From Shinisaurus crocodilurus (lineage: Eukaryota > Chordata > Lepidosauria > Squamata > Shinisauridae), in NCBI GenBank assembly GCA_021292165.1, contig JAHFWL010000442.1:1-64000 (forward strand): 64,000 nt of DNA. The letters are read 5' to 3'. Shown here piece after piece: positions 25,306-36,845 of the stretch. Position 1 is the first letter of the stretch, and each line of letters starts with the position of its first letter. A program made the position numbers and the translations under genes. The notes under the pieces were generated by a model. That model ran no database searches, was not told where the DNA came from, and worked only from the letters and a program-made list of their open reading frames with translations.

Positions 25306-27050
25306 GAGGACCCCTCCCTACAGCCTACCTCTAGGAAAAAATAAAAAGGAAAGAACTTTAACCTGGCTTCCCTAAAGCCCGGAGGATACCAAATCATACA
25401 GAACCTTGTGAACTATCCTTGGGACAAAAGAGGTAGCTTAATATCCTTAAGCACATGGGCAAGAAATTCCCAAAATACCTTTTTAAACCAAGGAAGCCAA
25501 ATGTCAAAGTATACAAAGGAAGTTCATTTGGGAAATGGTTGAGGAGGAAGGAAAAAAGGAAGACAACAAATTACAGAAACTTTCAAAAGAAATTTTAAAA
25601 TCTAACTTAGGGAAATACATTTTAGCTGCTTGAGAAGAATCTTGGTTTTCAGAGCATGTGCATGCATGGGGTCCTTGCCGGCCGGCCTTTCTGAGAGAGT
25701 GTATGTCCTCATAGCATCTTTGGTTTCCTTGATGGAAGGGGACAAAGGAACTGAGGGGATGCCTCACATTTCTGTGGATTGGAGCCCAGGAAAAGCTGGC
25801 TCCTCAACAGAGAGGAGCCAGCTTTTCGTGTAGCTTGGACAATGGCAAGAGAAGCTCCATCTCTGATGCAGATGGGCTAGCTAGCCAGTCAAGACATTTA
25901 TTTAGAGACTGACCCCACCTTAACCAGTCTGAATTTCTCTGCTGGAAAATCCCAGCAATGCTGCAACTGCGTAGGAGTGCAGTATCACTTTTAATAACAA
26001 GCCAGAACAAAGGACAGGAAAGACCAGAAGAAACTATTATAGGTTATCCACGGTTAGAGTTGGGTGCCTGTCCAAACTTCTGTTGCTTAGACCTATGCAG
26101 ACCTCCTCCCAGTAGCATCCTAATTTATACTCTTGTTTTCCCACACTGGAATCATGTAGTATACTCTTTGTCTTTGCTTCCTTTGTTCCTGGGCATAACC
26201 TCCCCCACCCCACCCCACCGAAAGCACCGTGCTGGCATACTACCCCTTCCCTGCAGTTAGCCCACAGCCTAGCCCTTTGGGCAGCTGTCACCCTGGCTTG
26301 TTATCTCTGGCGACAGCCGATTGGCCTTTGCTTTTCATGCCTATATCAGGTCCAGATTGAAGCATGTTTATTATCCAAGGAGGCTGCACTGGGTATGGTG
26401 GCATAGTAGCAAGAGGCAAGAAATGCGGCTGCGAGGGAGAAATAGGAGGAAAGGTGGTGTGGAGTACAAGGAGACATGCAGTCCCAAGGAGATGTAAAAA
26501 CAAGCTAAACCTTGTATAAGGTGATTAGGGCCAGACCTGAATGTATTACGGATTAATCTTCCTTAATTCTTTTGACTGATGCTTTAATTTGCAGCACACA
26601 GCAGTGGTGGTGAGCTACTGGCTTGCTGATAAATTAAGTTAAAAAAAGAAGAAGAAAAGAACATTTGCCACCTCACGATACCAGACAACCCTGAGAAAGA
26701 CACCAGTAGAGAGAACGCTGGAAATAGCAGGCTGTTGATGTGAAAGAGGACACTTGGCTAGGCTCTTTTGAGGACAAAAGTTTCCATTTCAGAAGGGGTG
26801 AACTGCTGAAAGGCAAGCCACTCCTCACAAATCATAACTCTTGTGCCTTATAATGCACAGTGTGATCCCTTTCCCTCTCTTGGCAAGTGCTTTGCCAAGA
26901 GAGGTTAGGGATCACAATGCAGATCACTTCTTTTAAAATTGCTTTAATGGAGAGCAACTATTGCAGAAGATGCATGTTTCCCCCTCTCTTGAAAAAGCAG
27001 TCTCTTCTGTGTGCATCAGCTCCTTTAAAACAACAGGGGCCACTTTAAAG

Positions 27051-27158
27051 GATAAAATGAGGATAAAATGGAGAGGAGAAGGAGGATTATGTAAGCCGCC
27101 TTGGGTTCCTTGCAAGAGGAAAAAAGGCGGGGTATAAATATAATAAATATAAATATAT
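27051..27158 (+). mobile_element. Sauria-type SINE, 3' part only
   Basis: 'ggataaaatggagaggag', 'ggattatgtaagccgccttgggttcctt' and 'aaaaggcggggtataaatata' with a TAAATA tail match the 3' half of the copies at 8391 and 46544. The segment 'ggataaaatga' is doubled at its start. It abuts the DIRS-like element at 27171. Confidence 0.8.
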
Positions 27159-27176
27159 TAAGGCAGCATTCAGGAA

Positions 27177-27923
27177 GTGCATGAAGTGCGGTGCAAAGTT
27201 GCCGCCTGCCAATGGACACTCTTTGTGCCATGTTTAGGAGAAAGCCATGTTGTCGACTCCTGCCACCACTGCCAAGCTTTCACGCTCCAAGCCCACAAAC
27301 ACCGGGAAGACAAACTGAAGGCGCTGTTGTGGCACAAGGCCCTCAAGGCGGTTTCCACCCCGTCGATTTCCATGATTCTGCCTTCGACTAAGCCAAAGTC
27401 TCCTCCGGCTCACATGGCCACAGCCAAATGCCCCTCGACACCGGGGAAATCGTTGGAGGCCCTGTTGGCAAAGAGGCTTGCCAAGAAAGCCCATAAGGCT
27501 AAGGAGGACGCTGAGAGGCGTAAGCATCGTAAGGCGGCAAAGAAGGACAAGACCAAGCTGTCCAAGTTGTCACCCCATAAAGCCTCGCCGTCGAAGGCCC
27601 CACTGGTCCCGACACCATCAGTCTCGGTGCTGGCGACAGCCAATGTCCAGCAAGGCTGCTCCCATTCTCTGACACCGAAGGGCTCTATGGGCTCAAAGGC
27701 CCCTGTGATCTCAGTCTCGGAAGGGGAGAGTGTGGAGTTGCCGCGACTTGCCATCCAACACAGTGAGCTTTCGAGCTCGATCCCTCGGGCTCAACAGCAG
27801 TCGAGCACCAGGGAAACCACCGCCATCTGGTACCGACAGCTTGAAGACATTCAGCACCATCTGCTCCATGACTGCAATTCAGAAACCGTCTGTCCCACTT
27901 TTTCCCATCCTGAAAGAAAATAA
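27177..27923 (+). pseudogene. DIRS gag-like region, frameshifted
   Basis: A zinc-knuckle-like segment begins CMKCGAKLPPANGHSLC near 27178 in one frame and continues CLGESHVVDSCHHC in another, so a frameshift and a stop (near 27235) split it. A basic Lys/Ala-rich stretch (27470-27570) and a Ser/Pro-rich tail follow, as in DIRS gag proteins. The 248-codon frame starting at 27177 covers the region after the knuckle. Function is by family analogy only. Confidence 0.7.
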
Positions 27924-27925
27924 CG

Positions 27926-28660
27926 ACAGACTGCTGGGTACTCGACATCATCCAGTGCGGGTACAGGATCAAGTTCGACGTTCTCCCTCCCTTTCTTGGC
28001 ATCTGCACCATGCAGCCGTCACCAACACTGCAGGAGGAGGTGACTTCCTTGCTTCAAAAAGGGGTGATACAACCTGTCCCCAATTCTCGTTTGCAGGAAG
28101 GCCTCTACTCCAGGTATTTCACGGTGCCAAAAGGGGATGGAAGGCTTCGACCGATCCTGGACCTCCGGGCTGTCAACTTCTTTATAACACCAAGGAAGTT
28201 TTGGATGGTCACCTTCCAATTGATCCTGCCTCTTCTTCGCAGGACCAATTGATTCGCATCTCTCGATCTCCAGGATGCCCATTTCTACATAGCGATCCAC
28301 CTGGACAGTCAGAAATATCGGTTCAGTATCGGTCAGTATGTCTTCCAATTTGTAGTACTCCCATTCGGCCTGTTAACAGCACGCAGAGTCTTCACTGAGG
28401 CATAGTGGTGTACCCTTACCTCAATGACTGGCTTGTGGTGGAATCAACGGAGCAACATATTTGACGCACCCTCTGGATGACTCTAGTTTTGTTGGAAGAC
28501 CTGGGACTTTTTCTGAACAAGAAGAAATCTGTTCTCATCCCTACGAAAAAGATAACATTTATTGGAGCAGTCTTGGATGTGAATACAGGTAGAGCTTTTT
28601 TGCCACCGGACAGAGTTCAAAAGTTACTTACTGTCTTGAAGAAGGCTTAACAGTCCAGGT
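27926..28660 (+). pseudogene. DIRS reverse transcriptase region, broken
   Basis: Motifs in order are LLQKGVIQPVP, GLYSRYFTVPK and RPILDLRAVN (one frame, to about 28200), then RISDLQDAHFYI-like and LPFGL-type motifs in shifted frames (28255-28390), and VYPYLNDWLVV (28411-28443). The catalytic box reads YLND where an active enzyme needs YxDD, and at least two frameshifts and a stop interrupt the domain. The copy therefore cannot encode an active enzyme. Confidence 0.85.
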
Positions 28661-28928
28661 CCTGCACAGCACACTCCATCCAGTGCCTCCTTGGGTTCAC
28701 AGCCTCTTCAATCTCAGTAGTCGTGTTTGCCCATCTGCAAATGAGACTACTGCAGAACTGGTTTGTACGGTCATTCGACCCCAAGAGAGAGGCACATCGG
28801 ACTAAGCTATACATCCCAACCTGCATCAAAGACTCTCTTTGGTGCTGGATGGAGGGGGGCAACTTGAAAGGCAGTCTACCATTTCATCCTCTTCTTCCTC
28901 CTCCTCCTTCCAGGATTCTGACCACTGC

Positions 28929-29334
28929 TAGGGGTGGGCGAATTCCTCTTACCTTGGCTCGCCAGGCGCTCGGCAAGCACCCCCGCTGCGCGATCCATCC
29001 TGCGGCGCTCGGCAGACTTCTGAGTCCCCGGCATGTCACTTCTGGGTCCCCAGCGCTGCGTTTTTTACGTAAAAACCAGGGTAAACTACCTTAAAACTGC
29101 CGCAAATAGCAAATTGTGGTTGTTATAAGGTGGCTTACCTTAGTTTTTACATAAAAAACGCAGCGTTGGGGACCCGTAAGTGATGCACCGGGGACCTGGA
29201 AGTTACTTTCCCCGGCTCCTCCCGCAGGGAGTTGTGCCGAGCCGGGGAAAGGTAAGCCGTGTGGAGCTCGGGGGGGTTGAGCGGGGCAAGTTTGCCCCTC
29301 TTCCACCTCCCAATCGAGTTCCATGCACATCCCT
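28929..29334. mobile_element. GC-rich foldback element nested in the DIRS RNase H region
   Basis: It begins TAGGGGTGGGCGAATTCC and ends GCACATCCCT. Its core holds an inverted repeat: 'tgcgttttttacgtaaaaac' near 29059-29078 opposes 'gtttttacataaaaaacgca' near 29143-29162. The flanks ACCACTGC (28921-28928) and ACCACCGA (29335-29342) are near-identical, and the RNase H coding context on the two sides meets at this point. This fits an 8-bp target duplication (hAT type). It shares ends and core plan with 44392-44870. Confidence 0.8.
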
Positions 29335-29830
29335 ACCACCGACACTTCGTTGATCAGCTGGGGAGCACACTGTGGATAACAAACTATGCAGGGGGTCTGG
29401 TCTCCTCGAGAGCAGAAAGCACACATAAACGTTCTTGAGCTCCATGTAGTTTGGAATGCTCTGAGGGCCCTAGAACCCAGCCTCACAGGACGGACAGTTC
29501 AAATAGTGATGGACAACACCATGGTTGTCGCTTACCTGAACAAGGAAGGTGGCACCCGGTCAGTCAGCTTTACCAGCCTGACCCTCCGGATCCTCGATTG
29601 GGTGATCCCACGGAAGATCTCCTTAGCGGCGATTCACATAGCAGGGAAAGACAAAACATACTCACTGATGCTCTCAGTCGGGTGTCTATGGGATCCCACG
29701 AATGGCAGCTGGACCATCGAACTTGGGATGCCCTTTTCAATCTCTGGGGTATGCTGGTGGTGGACCTATTCACCACCAAGGAAAACACTGTCTGCCCTAC
29801 GTTCTGCAGCAGGGCTGGTTAGGATCCAGA
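29335..29830 (+). pseudogene. DIRS RNase H region
   Basis: After the nested element the frame gives SWGAHCG, a stop, then GVWSPREQKAHINVLELHVV, VIVMDNT-type (IVMDNTMVVAYLNKEGG) and AAIHIAGKD. These are the RNase H-like catalytic segments of DIRS polyproteins, with acidic residues in LEL and MDNT. The ending LTDALSR is in a neighbouring frame, so a frameshift lies near 29655. Confidence 0.8.
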
Positions 29831-29989
29831 ATCTCTGACGGACACATTCTTGATCACATGGATGGGGGCCTTCCTTTATCTTTTCCCCCCCCAATCCCCC
29901 TGCTAATGAAGGTCATCTTCAAGATCCAACTCGACAACATAGATTGTATCTTGGTGACACCCTGGTGGCCGAGGCAGCCATGGTTCGCG

Positions 29990-31130
29990 CCTCTACTTCG
30001 TCTGTCCCAAGGGGAGTATCGGTCTCTTCCATCAATCCCATCACTGCTAACCCAAGACAAGGGTCACATCTGCCATCTGGATCCACATACCCTCCAATAC
30101 ACAGCATGGAGGATTTGGTAGATACATCTGCTTCGCTTCTCTCAGCTGAAGTCCAGGCAGTCTTAAGGGCGGCAAGAAAACCATCAGCACGAAAGTGGGC
30201 AATTTTTTCCAGCTTCGTGAAGGAAGTGAACATGGATCCCATCTCCTGCCCTATTCATCACATCCTGAAATTCCTCCATGCCTTGATGTCGCGGGGTCTA
30301 AAGCTAGCATCCATCAAGGTATACCTGGCAGCCATTTCAGCCTACTCCAGCCATACAAGGAGGTACTGTTTTCTCACATCCTTTGGTCAAGCAATTTATG
30401 AAGGGTTTGAGGAATTTGATACCTCCAGTTCAGTCGCTGGTTTGCGGCTGGGATCTCACCTTGGTTGTCAGGGCGCTGACATCGAAGCCCTTCGAGCCCA
30501 TGGCGACCGCAGACTTACGGCTAGTAACATGGAAAACTGCCTTTCTGGTGGCGATAACGTCAGCTCTGCGATCCAGTGACCTTTGCGCCTTGAGGGTGGA
30601 CTCGCCTTACCTTACCTTTATCAGGACAAGGTGTTTCTTCAGCCTGACCTCACCTTCTTGCCTAATGTGGTCTCTAGTTTCCACCTGAACCAGGGCATTA
30701 CTGTACCTTTGTTTTTTTCAGCCTCTTCCTCACCCATCGAGAGGACTTTGCACACTTTGGATGTGCAAAGGGCATTGGCCTTTTACAAGGCTCACACAGA
30801 ATCGGCTCATCGATCTCCAAGACTTTTTGTTTGCTATGGAGGAAAGTCCCTTGGCCTGGCGGTGTCGATGCAGCATTTTGCTGCCTGGATTGTTCAGACT
30901 ATTAAGCTGGCATACAAACTCGAAGGATAACAATTGCCTACTCCAGTTCAAGCTCATTCCACCAGAGCGATGTCGACTTCAATGGCATTCGGGAGTCACC
31001 CTACCAGACCTTTGTAAAGCAGCTACTTGGTCCTCTCCAACGATGTTTATCTGACATTACTGGTTGGATGTCCAGGCTTGGGCAGATAATGCTTTTGCCA
31101 GGGCTGTACTCTCTTCAGTTCTGCCGTGAC
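29990..31130 (+). pseudogene. DIRS tyrosine recombinase, frameshifted
   Basis: The N-terminal part (LLSAEVQAVLRAARKPSARK to about 30420) holds a SAM-like domain. The catalytic half follows in shifted frames: TAFLVAITSALRSSDLCAL (30530-30590, with the first catalytic Arg), LDVQRALAFY and AVSMQHFAAWIV (30755-30900), AHSTRA (30948-30965, the H-x-x-R box) and HYWLDVQAWADNAF (31057-31098, with the candidate nucleophilic Tyr). Catalytic residues are still readable, but at least three frame changes make it inactive. Confidence 0.8.
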
Positions 31131-31202
31131 GATAACACCGACCCTCCCCTATAAGTCAGCTTGTTACTCTGCCCATGTGTGTGATGCACAGAGACCACAA
31201 AG

Positions 31203-31593
31203 AAGAACAGGTTGCTTACCTGTAACTGTGGTTCTTCAAGTGGTCATCTGTGGATTCATGCAACCCACCTGCTGACCCCGCTCAGTGTCACTATCGATTT
31301 TGATGGGTCTACCAGTAGCGGATCAGAACTTCAGTTCCAACAACTGTGTTTGGACCAATGTCGATATCGATGATTATCTCGGTCCCAGGGCCGCAATAGG
31401 CAGTCTCGGGGAACTGAGGGAACAGGCGGGAGCCCTGCTAATAAGTACGTGTGATGGGGGAGGGGCTCCCACCCAATTTTCCTCAGCTATAGAATCTTCC
31501 CGAAGCAGTCTCAGCACAGGCACAGACCCCATGTGTGTGAATCCACAGATGACCACTCGAAGAACCACAGTTACAGGTAAGCAACCTGTTCTT
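31203..31593. repeat. Inverted repeat pair at the DIRS 3' end
   Basis: The 60-bp arms 31203-31262 and 31534-31593 are reverse complements with three mismatches and a 271-nt spacer. The conserved core is AAGAACAGGTTGCTTACCTG. DIRS elements carry terminal inverted repeats and an internal complementary region used to circularise the cDNA. Having both arms here marks the 3' terminus. Confidence 0.85.
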
Positions 31594-32819
31594 TCTCCTG
31601 CTAGTTTGAAAAAAAAAAAACCTAGACATCTCTTGGTTTAATACAAAATAAAAGGCATACTCATTAAGAAAATTCTAAGGCATTAAGCACAAATTTCCCC
31701 CTTAATTTATCTTGAAAAGAATAAGATAATAAGGTTTGGCAAAATCTTAAATGTGAGAAAAAATGTCAAGGTTTTGTAAGATGCTCTTTTGAATATGACA
31801 CATTTCAGAAACATACAGTAGTATTTTTCTTGCTCAACTCCAGTTTTTTAAAAGTTCTCTCTTTTCTTCTATAAATGGAAAAGAAAAATCTACGATCTGC
31901 TAGTTTTTGCAGAAGAATGCTAATTTTCTAGAAATGAATTTTAATAGCCTTTGGCCACAAATATTTAGATTATCAGGTATGAATGCAGCACAAATCATTA
32001 TATACTAGTTTTGTCACAGAGAGGGTTGACCATGGGCACAGTCTACGATGAAGCTCTCCTGTGCATAGGAATATTGTCCTGTTCTTGCTCCTATTCAGTG
32101 GGCCTTTTTCACAAGAACTTCCTAATGGATTGCACCCATGATGAGCTATAATGATGATGAAAACATGGCCATCTAAATAAGACTACTTGAACACCCTTAC
32201 AGAGCTTCTGTGATTGCAAACCTTGCATTATCAGGGTTTCTAGTCATGGAACTTCGGTAAGCACATTCAGCTCAATGAGCAAAGGTCTACATGGAAGCTG
32301 GGCGTGTGGGGACGTTGGGGTGGAGTTTATGTGCTCAGCCACATCTTCCTACACAGTTTAGCCCTACGCACAAGCAGGCAGCTCTATAGATCTGTAGTCG
32401 CAGTGGTGCTATTATACGTGAGTCATGATTTGCTTCTCATTGGGGTTACTAGTGATGAAGTGTTCATCTATTCTGTTGTGAGGGAAGTAACTCAGTTGCT
32501 TGTTTGTCAGTTTTTAATAAATTTTTATTGTGAAATTTCAACAATACTCAGTAAGTAATTCAGTTGTAAGCTGCGTTCTCAACACCTAGTGAAGCAGCTT
32601 TATAAAGATGTACATACTTCCTTGGGCAGTTGTACCTAAGGACTTTATGGCTTGCATTTATACTCAAAGCACTTGGGAAACTTATGGTATTTCTTATGCA
32701 AACATTTTTGCTTCTGTGTGGTAGGAAAAAACATTAAAAATTAGAAACCCATGGCCACCTTTGTGATGATGGGCGTGTTTGCACATCACGCTAAGCCACC
32801 TTGAGAAGAAGCCACAGTT

Positions 32820-34830
32820 GGTGGATGGCTTGTCTCTTTCTTCCAACAGATGTTCAGCTGCTCAGCGGTTTCCCATGGCTTCTTCCCCCCCCAGTCCTCT
32901 AGGCTGCTGCCAGCATGTATCCCAGGAACCTTTGTGGCAGAAATCTTTGTTTCCTTGTTTCCTATGTCAGCACTCTTTCTGCAGTTGGTCTGCTGTGGTT
33001 GCCAGCTGATGAGGGAAACTCCCCCCATCCCGCATCAGATCGCAAAAAGGTTTCTCCACAACCAAGTATAAGTAACATCAGATATTCTATATAATGATTA
33101 TAAAGGAATTGCTTCCTTTTTCCCCTTAAACAAACAAAAAAAATCAAACGAAAGATTTCCCCCCCTCTTATTCATCAACCTCACAAGTTCACAAAACCTT
33201 GAAACCTTACAGCAGTTTACTCCTAAGCACGTATAATAATCCTTCTAGTTAAACAATATTCAATATTTCTATTTATGTTTAATAAAAATCTCTTTATCTT
33301 CTTTCCCTCCATTTATAAACAGACAACCTAGCTTTTATTTTATTTTTAAAATAGTTTCACATTTCCACATTACTTCACATCTCCAATTCTATTCCATATT
33401 TAGTTGGTTCCTTTCCATTAGTTATTCTCTATGCTATATTTCATCTAGACTCAATACATTTTTACCAATAACAACCACCTCAAACTGGAAGTTCTCCTTT
33501 TCTCTCAAAGGGGTTCCTCTCACTAGCCCCTACTGGTTCAGATCTATATATATTTTCTTTGGATCACTATCAGCAATCCATTTTGATTTATCCCATCTGA
33601 ATTTCTCTCACCAATCCATTTGGGAAGCTGAACTTACTTCTTTCATAAGAACCTCCCACTTCCCCCAATATTCAACAATTATCATAATATAAGTCCAACC
33701 ATTTATTCCATCAACTAATCAGCAAACCATTTTTATCTTAACACAGGTCAAACCATTTATCCCATCCAATAATCAGCAAATCATTTTCCCCGATCAAACA
33801 CAGTATTCATGATGTGCATCTTTTTCAGGCTCATGCTCCAGAAAAGACTTTTCCCCCCCATGTGAGCCTCCCTAGCTATCTTCCTCCAAGTAGCCCAGCA
33901 GCGATCAACTTTCCAGTTTTCCCTGGATGGTATCTCTAAAGCGTCTTCACTGTCCGTTTTGCTGGCATCCCTCCCTTTTCTGCTGTCTCTCTTCAAAGGT
34001 CCAGTTGTTATCTCTCCCAGTATATCATTCTTCGCCTCGTCCTCCCTGCTCTGCATTTCCGACCTCACCAGTCCCCCCAACAGTTTATTTTGGAAAGTTT
34101 GAAACAGTTCCATCAGCTCTCCGGCCAATTGCAGCAGTAAATCATAAGTAGCCATCTTGTCTGTGACGCAGTTAGAATTTACAGCTACTTTAAACTCTTC
34201 CAGAATTCAAAGTAAAAGGAATTACAGTACCTCTTTCTTTCTCGTTTCAAAACACATTTGTTGATCTTCCCATTATGAAGTTTTAAAGCACATTTTCTTT
34301 TTAGTATTCCAGATGAGGGTATTTAATCCTGATTGTGGATAAAATTCCTCTTTATTCCCAATTGTCAATAAATCTTTAAGAAATGGAGTTGTCGTTCTTC
34401 AGGTTCTTTAAAAAAAAAGAACTCCAAACGCGGCGGTGAGCGCTGGTGGCTTCTCCCACACTCTACCCTCCCCGAGAGAATCTGAGTGCAGAAGCGCAAG
34501 CAACTGCAAAAAAAAACTCACAGAGAGCAATTAAGAGCTATACTGGGAATCACTCTTAGATCATCCTCTTGTTCCGAGGAGATTAAGCAGCCAAGATAAC
34601 CTCTTGACTGGATTTCTCGCCGCGTTGGTCTCCCTCGATTTCAAGAGATTTCAAGGGAGCTTCAGTCCGACATTAAGCTCCACCCGGAAGTCCCTTGGTT
34701 GTGGAGAAATCGGAAGTACTTTTTAGTTTAATGTTGTTTTGTTTTTGTAGTGTATGCTTCTTTGGTTTTTGTTTTGTCTTGCTCTTGGTATTTTGTTTTT
34801 ATGGATTCTAAAATTTAAAATAAAAAAATT
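32820..34830 (-). mobile_element. Probable L1-type LINE 5' portion, minus strand
   Basis: On the minus strand a GC-rich leader (34420-34710) is followed by AT-rich sequence and a 124-codon frame (34155-33781). That frame starts MATYDLLLQLAGELMELFQ, is charged and helix-rich, and ends with several stops. The plus-strand segment 32820-33020 ('ccagctgatgagggaaact') resembles blocks at 35280-35350, suggesting repeated 5'-UTR-like units. No reverse transcriptase was seen. The L1 assignment is an inference from layout and an ORF1-like character. Confidence 0.35.
33781..34155 (-). pseudogene. ORF1-like frame of a LINE, 124 codons
   Basis: I do not recognise a named family. The product is hydrophilic with many Lys, Arg, Glu and Asp, and its N-terminal half could form a coiled coil (LLLQLAGELMELFQTF). 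The frame ends MNTVFDRGK and is followed by AT-rich sequence with stops. It may be the start of a LINE ORF1 or the whole of a short non-autonomous derivative. Confidence 0.35.
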
Positions 34831-34899
34831 TTATGCAAAAAGGAAAAAAAAATTCCAGCCCTTATGAACCTGAGAACGTGATCACAAGCTCCTGCTTCT

Positions 34900-35400
34900 G
34901 CTGCTGCTGCTTTTTTGCCTGTCTGCCTGCATTTTGGATAAGGAGGCTGTCCACTATTTAGCCAAGCATATCTGTATCCCCCTCTTGTCAATATCCTCCA
35001 CTTTGGCACTTCCCTTACACTGAAGTAAGAACACCTGCCCCTAAAGCGCCTTCCCTTCTGTAGCCGCCAGCAGCTTATGTAAGCTTTTTTAAAAAAACAA
35101 AAAAAACTTAATTTTTTTCTGGCTCTTTTGCTCTTGTCCAAGAGTGAAAAACCGCCTGTCTGCTATTCAGCCAAGCATATTTCTGTCCCTCTCTTTTCAA
35201 TGTCCTTGTCAATTTCATCCTCCATTTCAGTGCTTCCCTTGCTAGTGAACACCTTTTTTTTTTTTTTTTTTTTAAAGTGGCTGCTTTTATTTCCTTTTTG
35301 CAACTTTCCCTCATCAGCTGGCAACTGCAACAGATCAGTTGCAGAAAGGGCACTTCCCTCCCTAGCAAACACCTTTTGTTTTTAAAGGCTGCTTCACGTT
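34900..35400. repeat. Diverged tandem blocks next to the LINE-like leader
   Basis: The block 'ttcagccaagcatat-t-tgtccc-ctctt-tcaat-tcct' occurs at 34959-35000 and again at 35167-35210, each followed by 'cacttccctt' or 'gtgcttccctt' and an 'aacacc' stretch. A T-homopolymer run of about 20 bases sits at 35253-35273. It could be monomeric 5'-UTR repeats of a LINE. Confidence 0.45.
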
Positions 35401-35579
35401 ACACTGAAGTAAGCCTACCCACCACTAAAGCTCTTTCTGTCCTCCAGCTGCCAACCACTTTCAGCTCCCCGCCCCTCCCCCCACACACACACTTTATGCT
35501 TGTCTGTTCCTGTGGCGTAACCCCACAATTCAGTTCCCTGGTGTATGTCTGCATTAGTATGTTTAGTGCATATAGAATG

Positions 35580-35960
35580 TTGAACTGAGTGGGTGTGGTT
35601 TGTGATGTCTGGAAAGGGTGGGGGGAGGAGTATATAAGGAGTGTTTGAGTGATGTCAGAGTAGTTGAGTGTAGTGTGTTGGGAGTTGAGGAGTTAGGTTA
35701 GTTGGGTTATTCGTGTCTTGTCTGTCAGGAGTTTTGAGAGAAATCAGTGCTTGTCTGAGGAGTGAAAGTATTTAGAGTTATAGGGACTTAGGTTAATTAC
35801 AAAGTGTTTGGGGTAGGCTGGTTTAAATTTATTTTCTGGAACTAAGATTTTGAGAATTAAAATAAACTTATTTTTATTTTGTTTGCTACCCAAATCCTAT
35901 GTGTCAGCTTGGCGTTATTAACCTTCATTACTTTTAAATCTACACACACACCTTTGTACC
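35580..35960 (+). mobile_element. Probable solo LTR-like sequence
   Basis: A TATA box (GTATATAAGG, 35631-35640) lies about 220 bp before an AATAAA signal (35863-35868), followed by T-rich sequence and 'gctacccaaatcctatgtgtc'. Promoter, R-like region and polyadenylation signal in that spacing are typical of an LTR. Terminal TG/CA and a target duplication were not identified, and no internal coding region is attached. Confidence 0.45.
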
Positions 35961-36208
35961 CACAGTATCGTAGATTTAAAACAGATCCTTAATGACCTGT
36001 ATTAATCTTTTCCCTCATTGGTAGGGGAAAGGTTTCATTTGACCCTCCCCTCAGGCTTTTAAGTGTTGGTGCTTAGCCTGAGAAGGGTTTATGCGCCAGG
36101 TCCTAAAGTGTAAGGGACCGTGTCGTCGCAGTTCCCTCCAGTGGTCTCCCTTGCTAGCTGTCAGATATACATGAGGGTTACAGAGCAGTGAGTGGGATCG
36201 CAAAAAAT

Positions 36209-36368
36209 ATGCAAAATTCATGGCAGTGCAGTAAAACAGAGGGGGAAATTGCACAAATCTCATGGCAAACCAGCCAGTAAAACTAAGGAGGAAACTGTGC
36301 AAATCTCATGGCAGGGCAATAAAATGGAGGGGGAAATTGTGCAAATTTTCAACAGAGGAGAAAATTAC
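36209..36368. repeat. Minisatellite, period about 44 bp, 3.5 copies
   Basis: Units of the form 'gcaaaatctcatggcag-gcaataaaa--gaggggGAAATTg' repeat three and a half times with indels. Each contains CATGGCA and GGAAATTG or a close variant. Confidence 0.75.
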
Positions 36369-36639
36369 GAAAAATTCCTAGTAGCGGTCATTCATTCCTG
36401 TGCACAGGACCAATTTTTTTCATTATTTTTTTAAAAATTGCAAACACATTTGGGACACTCTCATTTCTTCGAGATTCCTACAAAAAAATAATAAATAAAA
36501 AATTAATATATTTTTTAAAAAAATCTATCCTGGGGCTGAGAAGGGATGAAGGAGAATGGTGATGGCACAAGCGAGATCGTGAGTAGAGGCAGGGTTTTTT
36601 TGCTACTCTTGCTGGCCAGCTCTCTAGCCATTCCTGACA

Positions 36640-36845
36640 ACCCATGAAAAAATCGCCCTGCTGGGTTCAGATGTCACAAAGAGTCACCCTAAACAACCCT
36701 ACTACACGCCATGGGTTCTCAGGGTGGCTTGTTTGCACAAAACTACCCACAACAGGAAATCCTCTCCGGGTTTGGACATCACGCTAAGCCGATCTGCAGC
36801 CACAAATGATAACAACCCACCGTGGCATAGCATTACGTGTGAACC
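36640..36845. repeat. Dispersed 'aagccatgg' repeat family copy
   Basis: 'acaacccatgaaaaaa', 'cacgctaagcc' and 'caacccaccgtggcatagc' match motifs at 7640-7830, 32770-32800, 41760-41960 and 59820-60000. It seems to be an old DNA-transposon-derived repeat with no definable ends. Confidence 0.45.

Larger units (their letters stand above)
27171..31593 (+). mobile_element. DIRS-like tyrosine-recombinase retrotransposon, degraded
   Basis: The order is gag-like region, reverse transcriptase, RNase H, tyrosine recombinase, then a 3' end with an inverted-repeat pair (31203-31262 and 31534-31593). RT-RH followed by a tyrosine recombinase instead of an integrase defines the DIRS order, which is known in lizards and turtles. 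The region is GC-richer than the surrounding intron and carries several frameshifts and stops. The 5' terminal repeat is not visible, so the copy may be 5'-truncated next to the SINE fragment at 27051. A foldback element (28929-29334) is inserted in the RNase H region. Confidence 0.88.
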
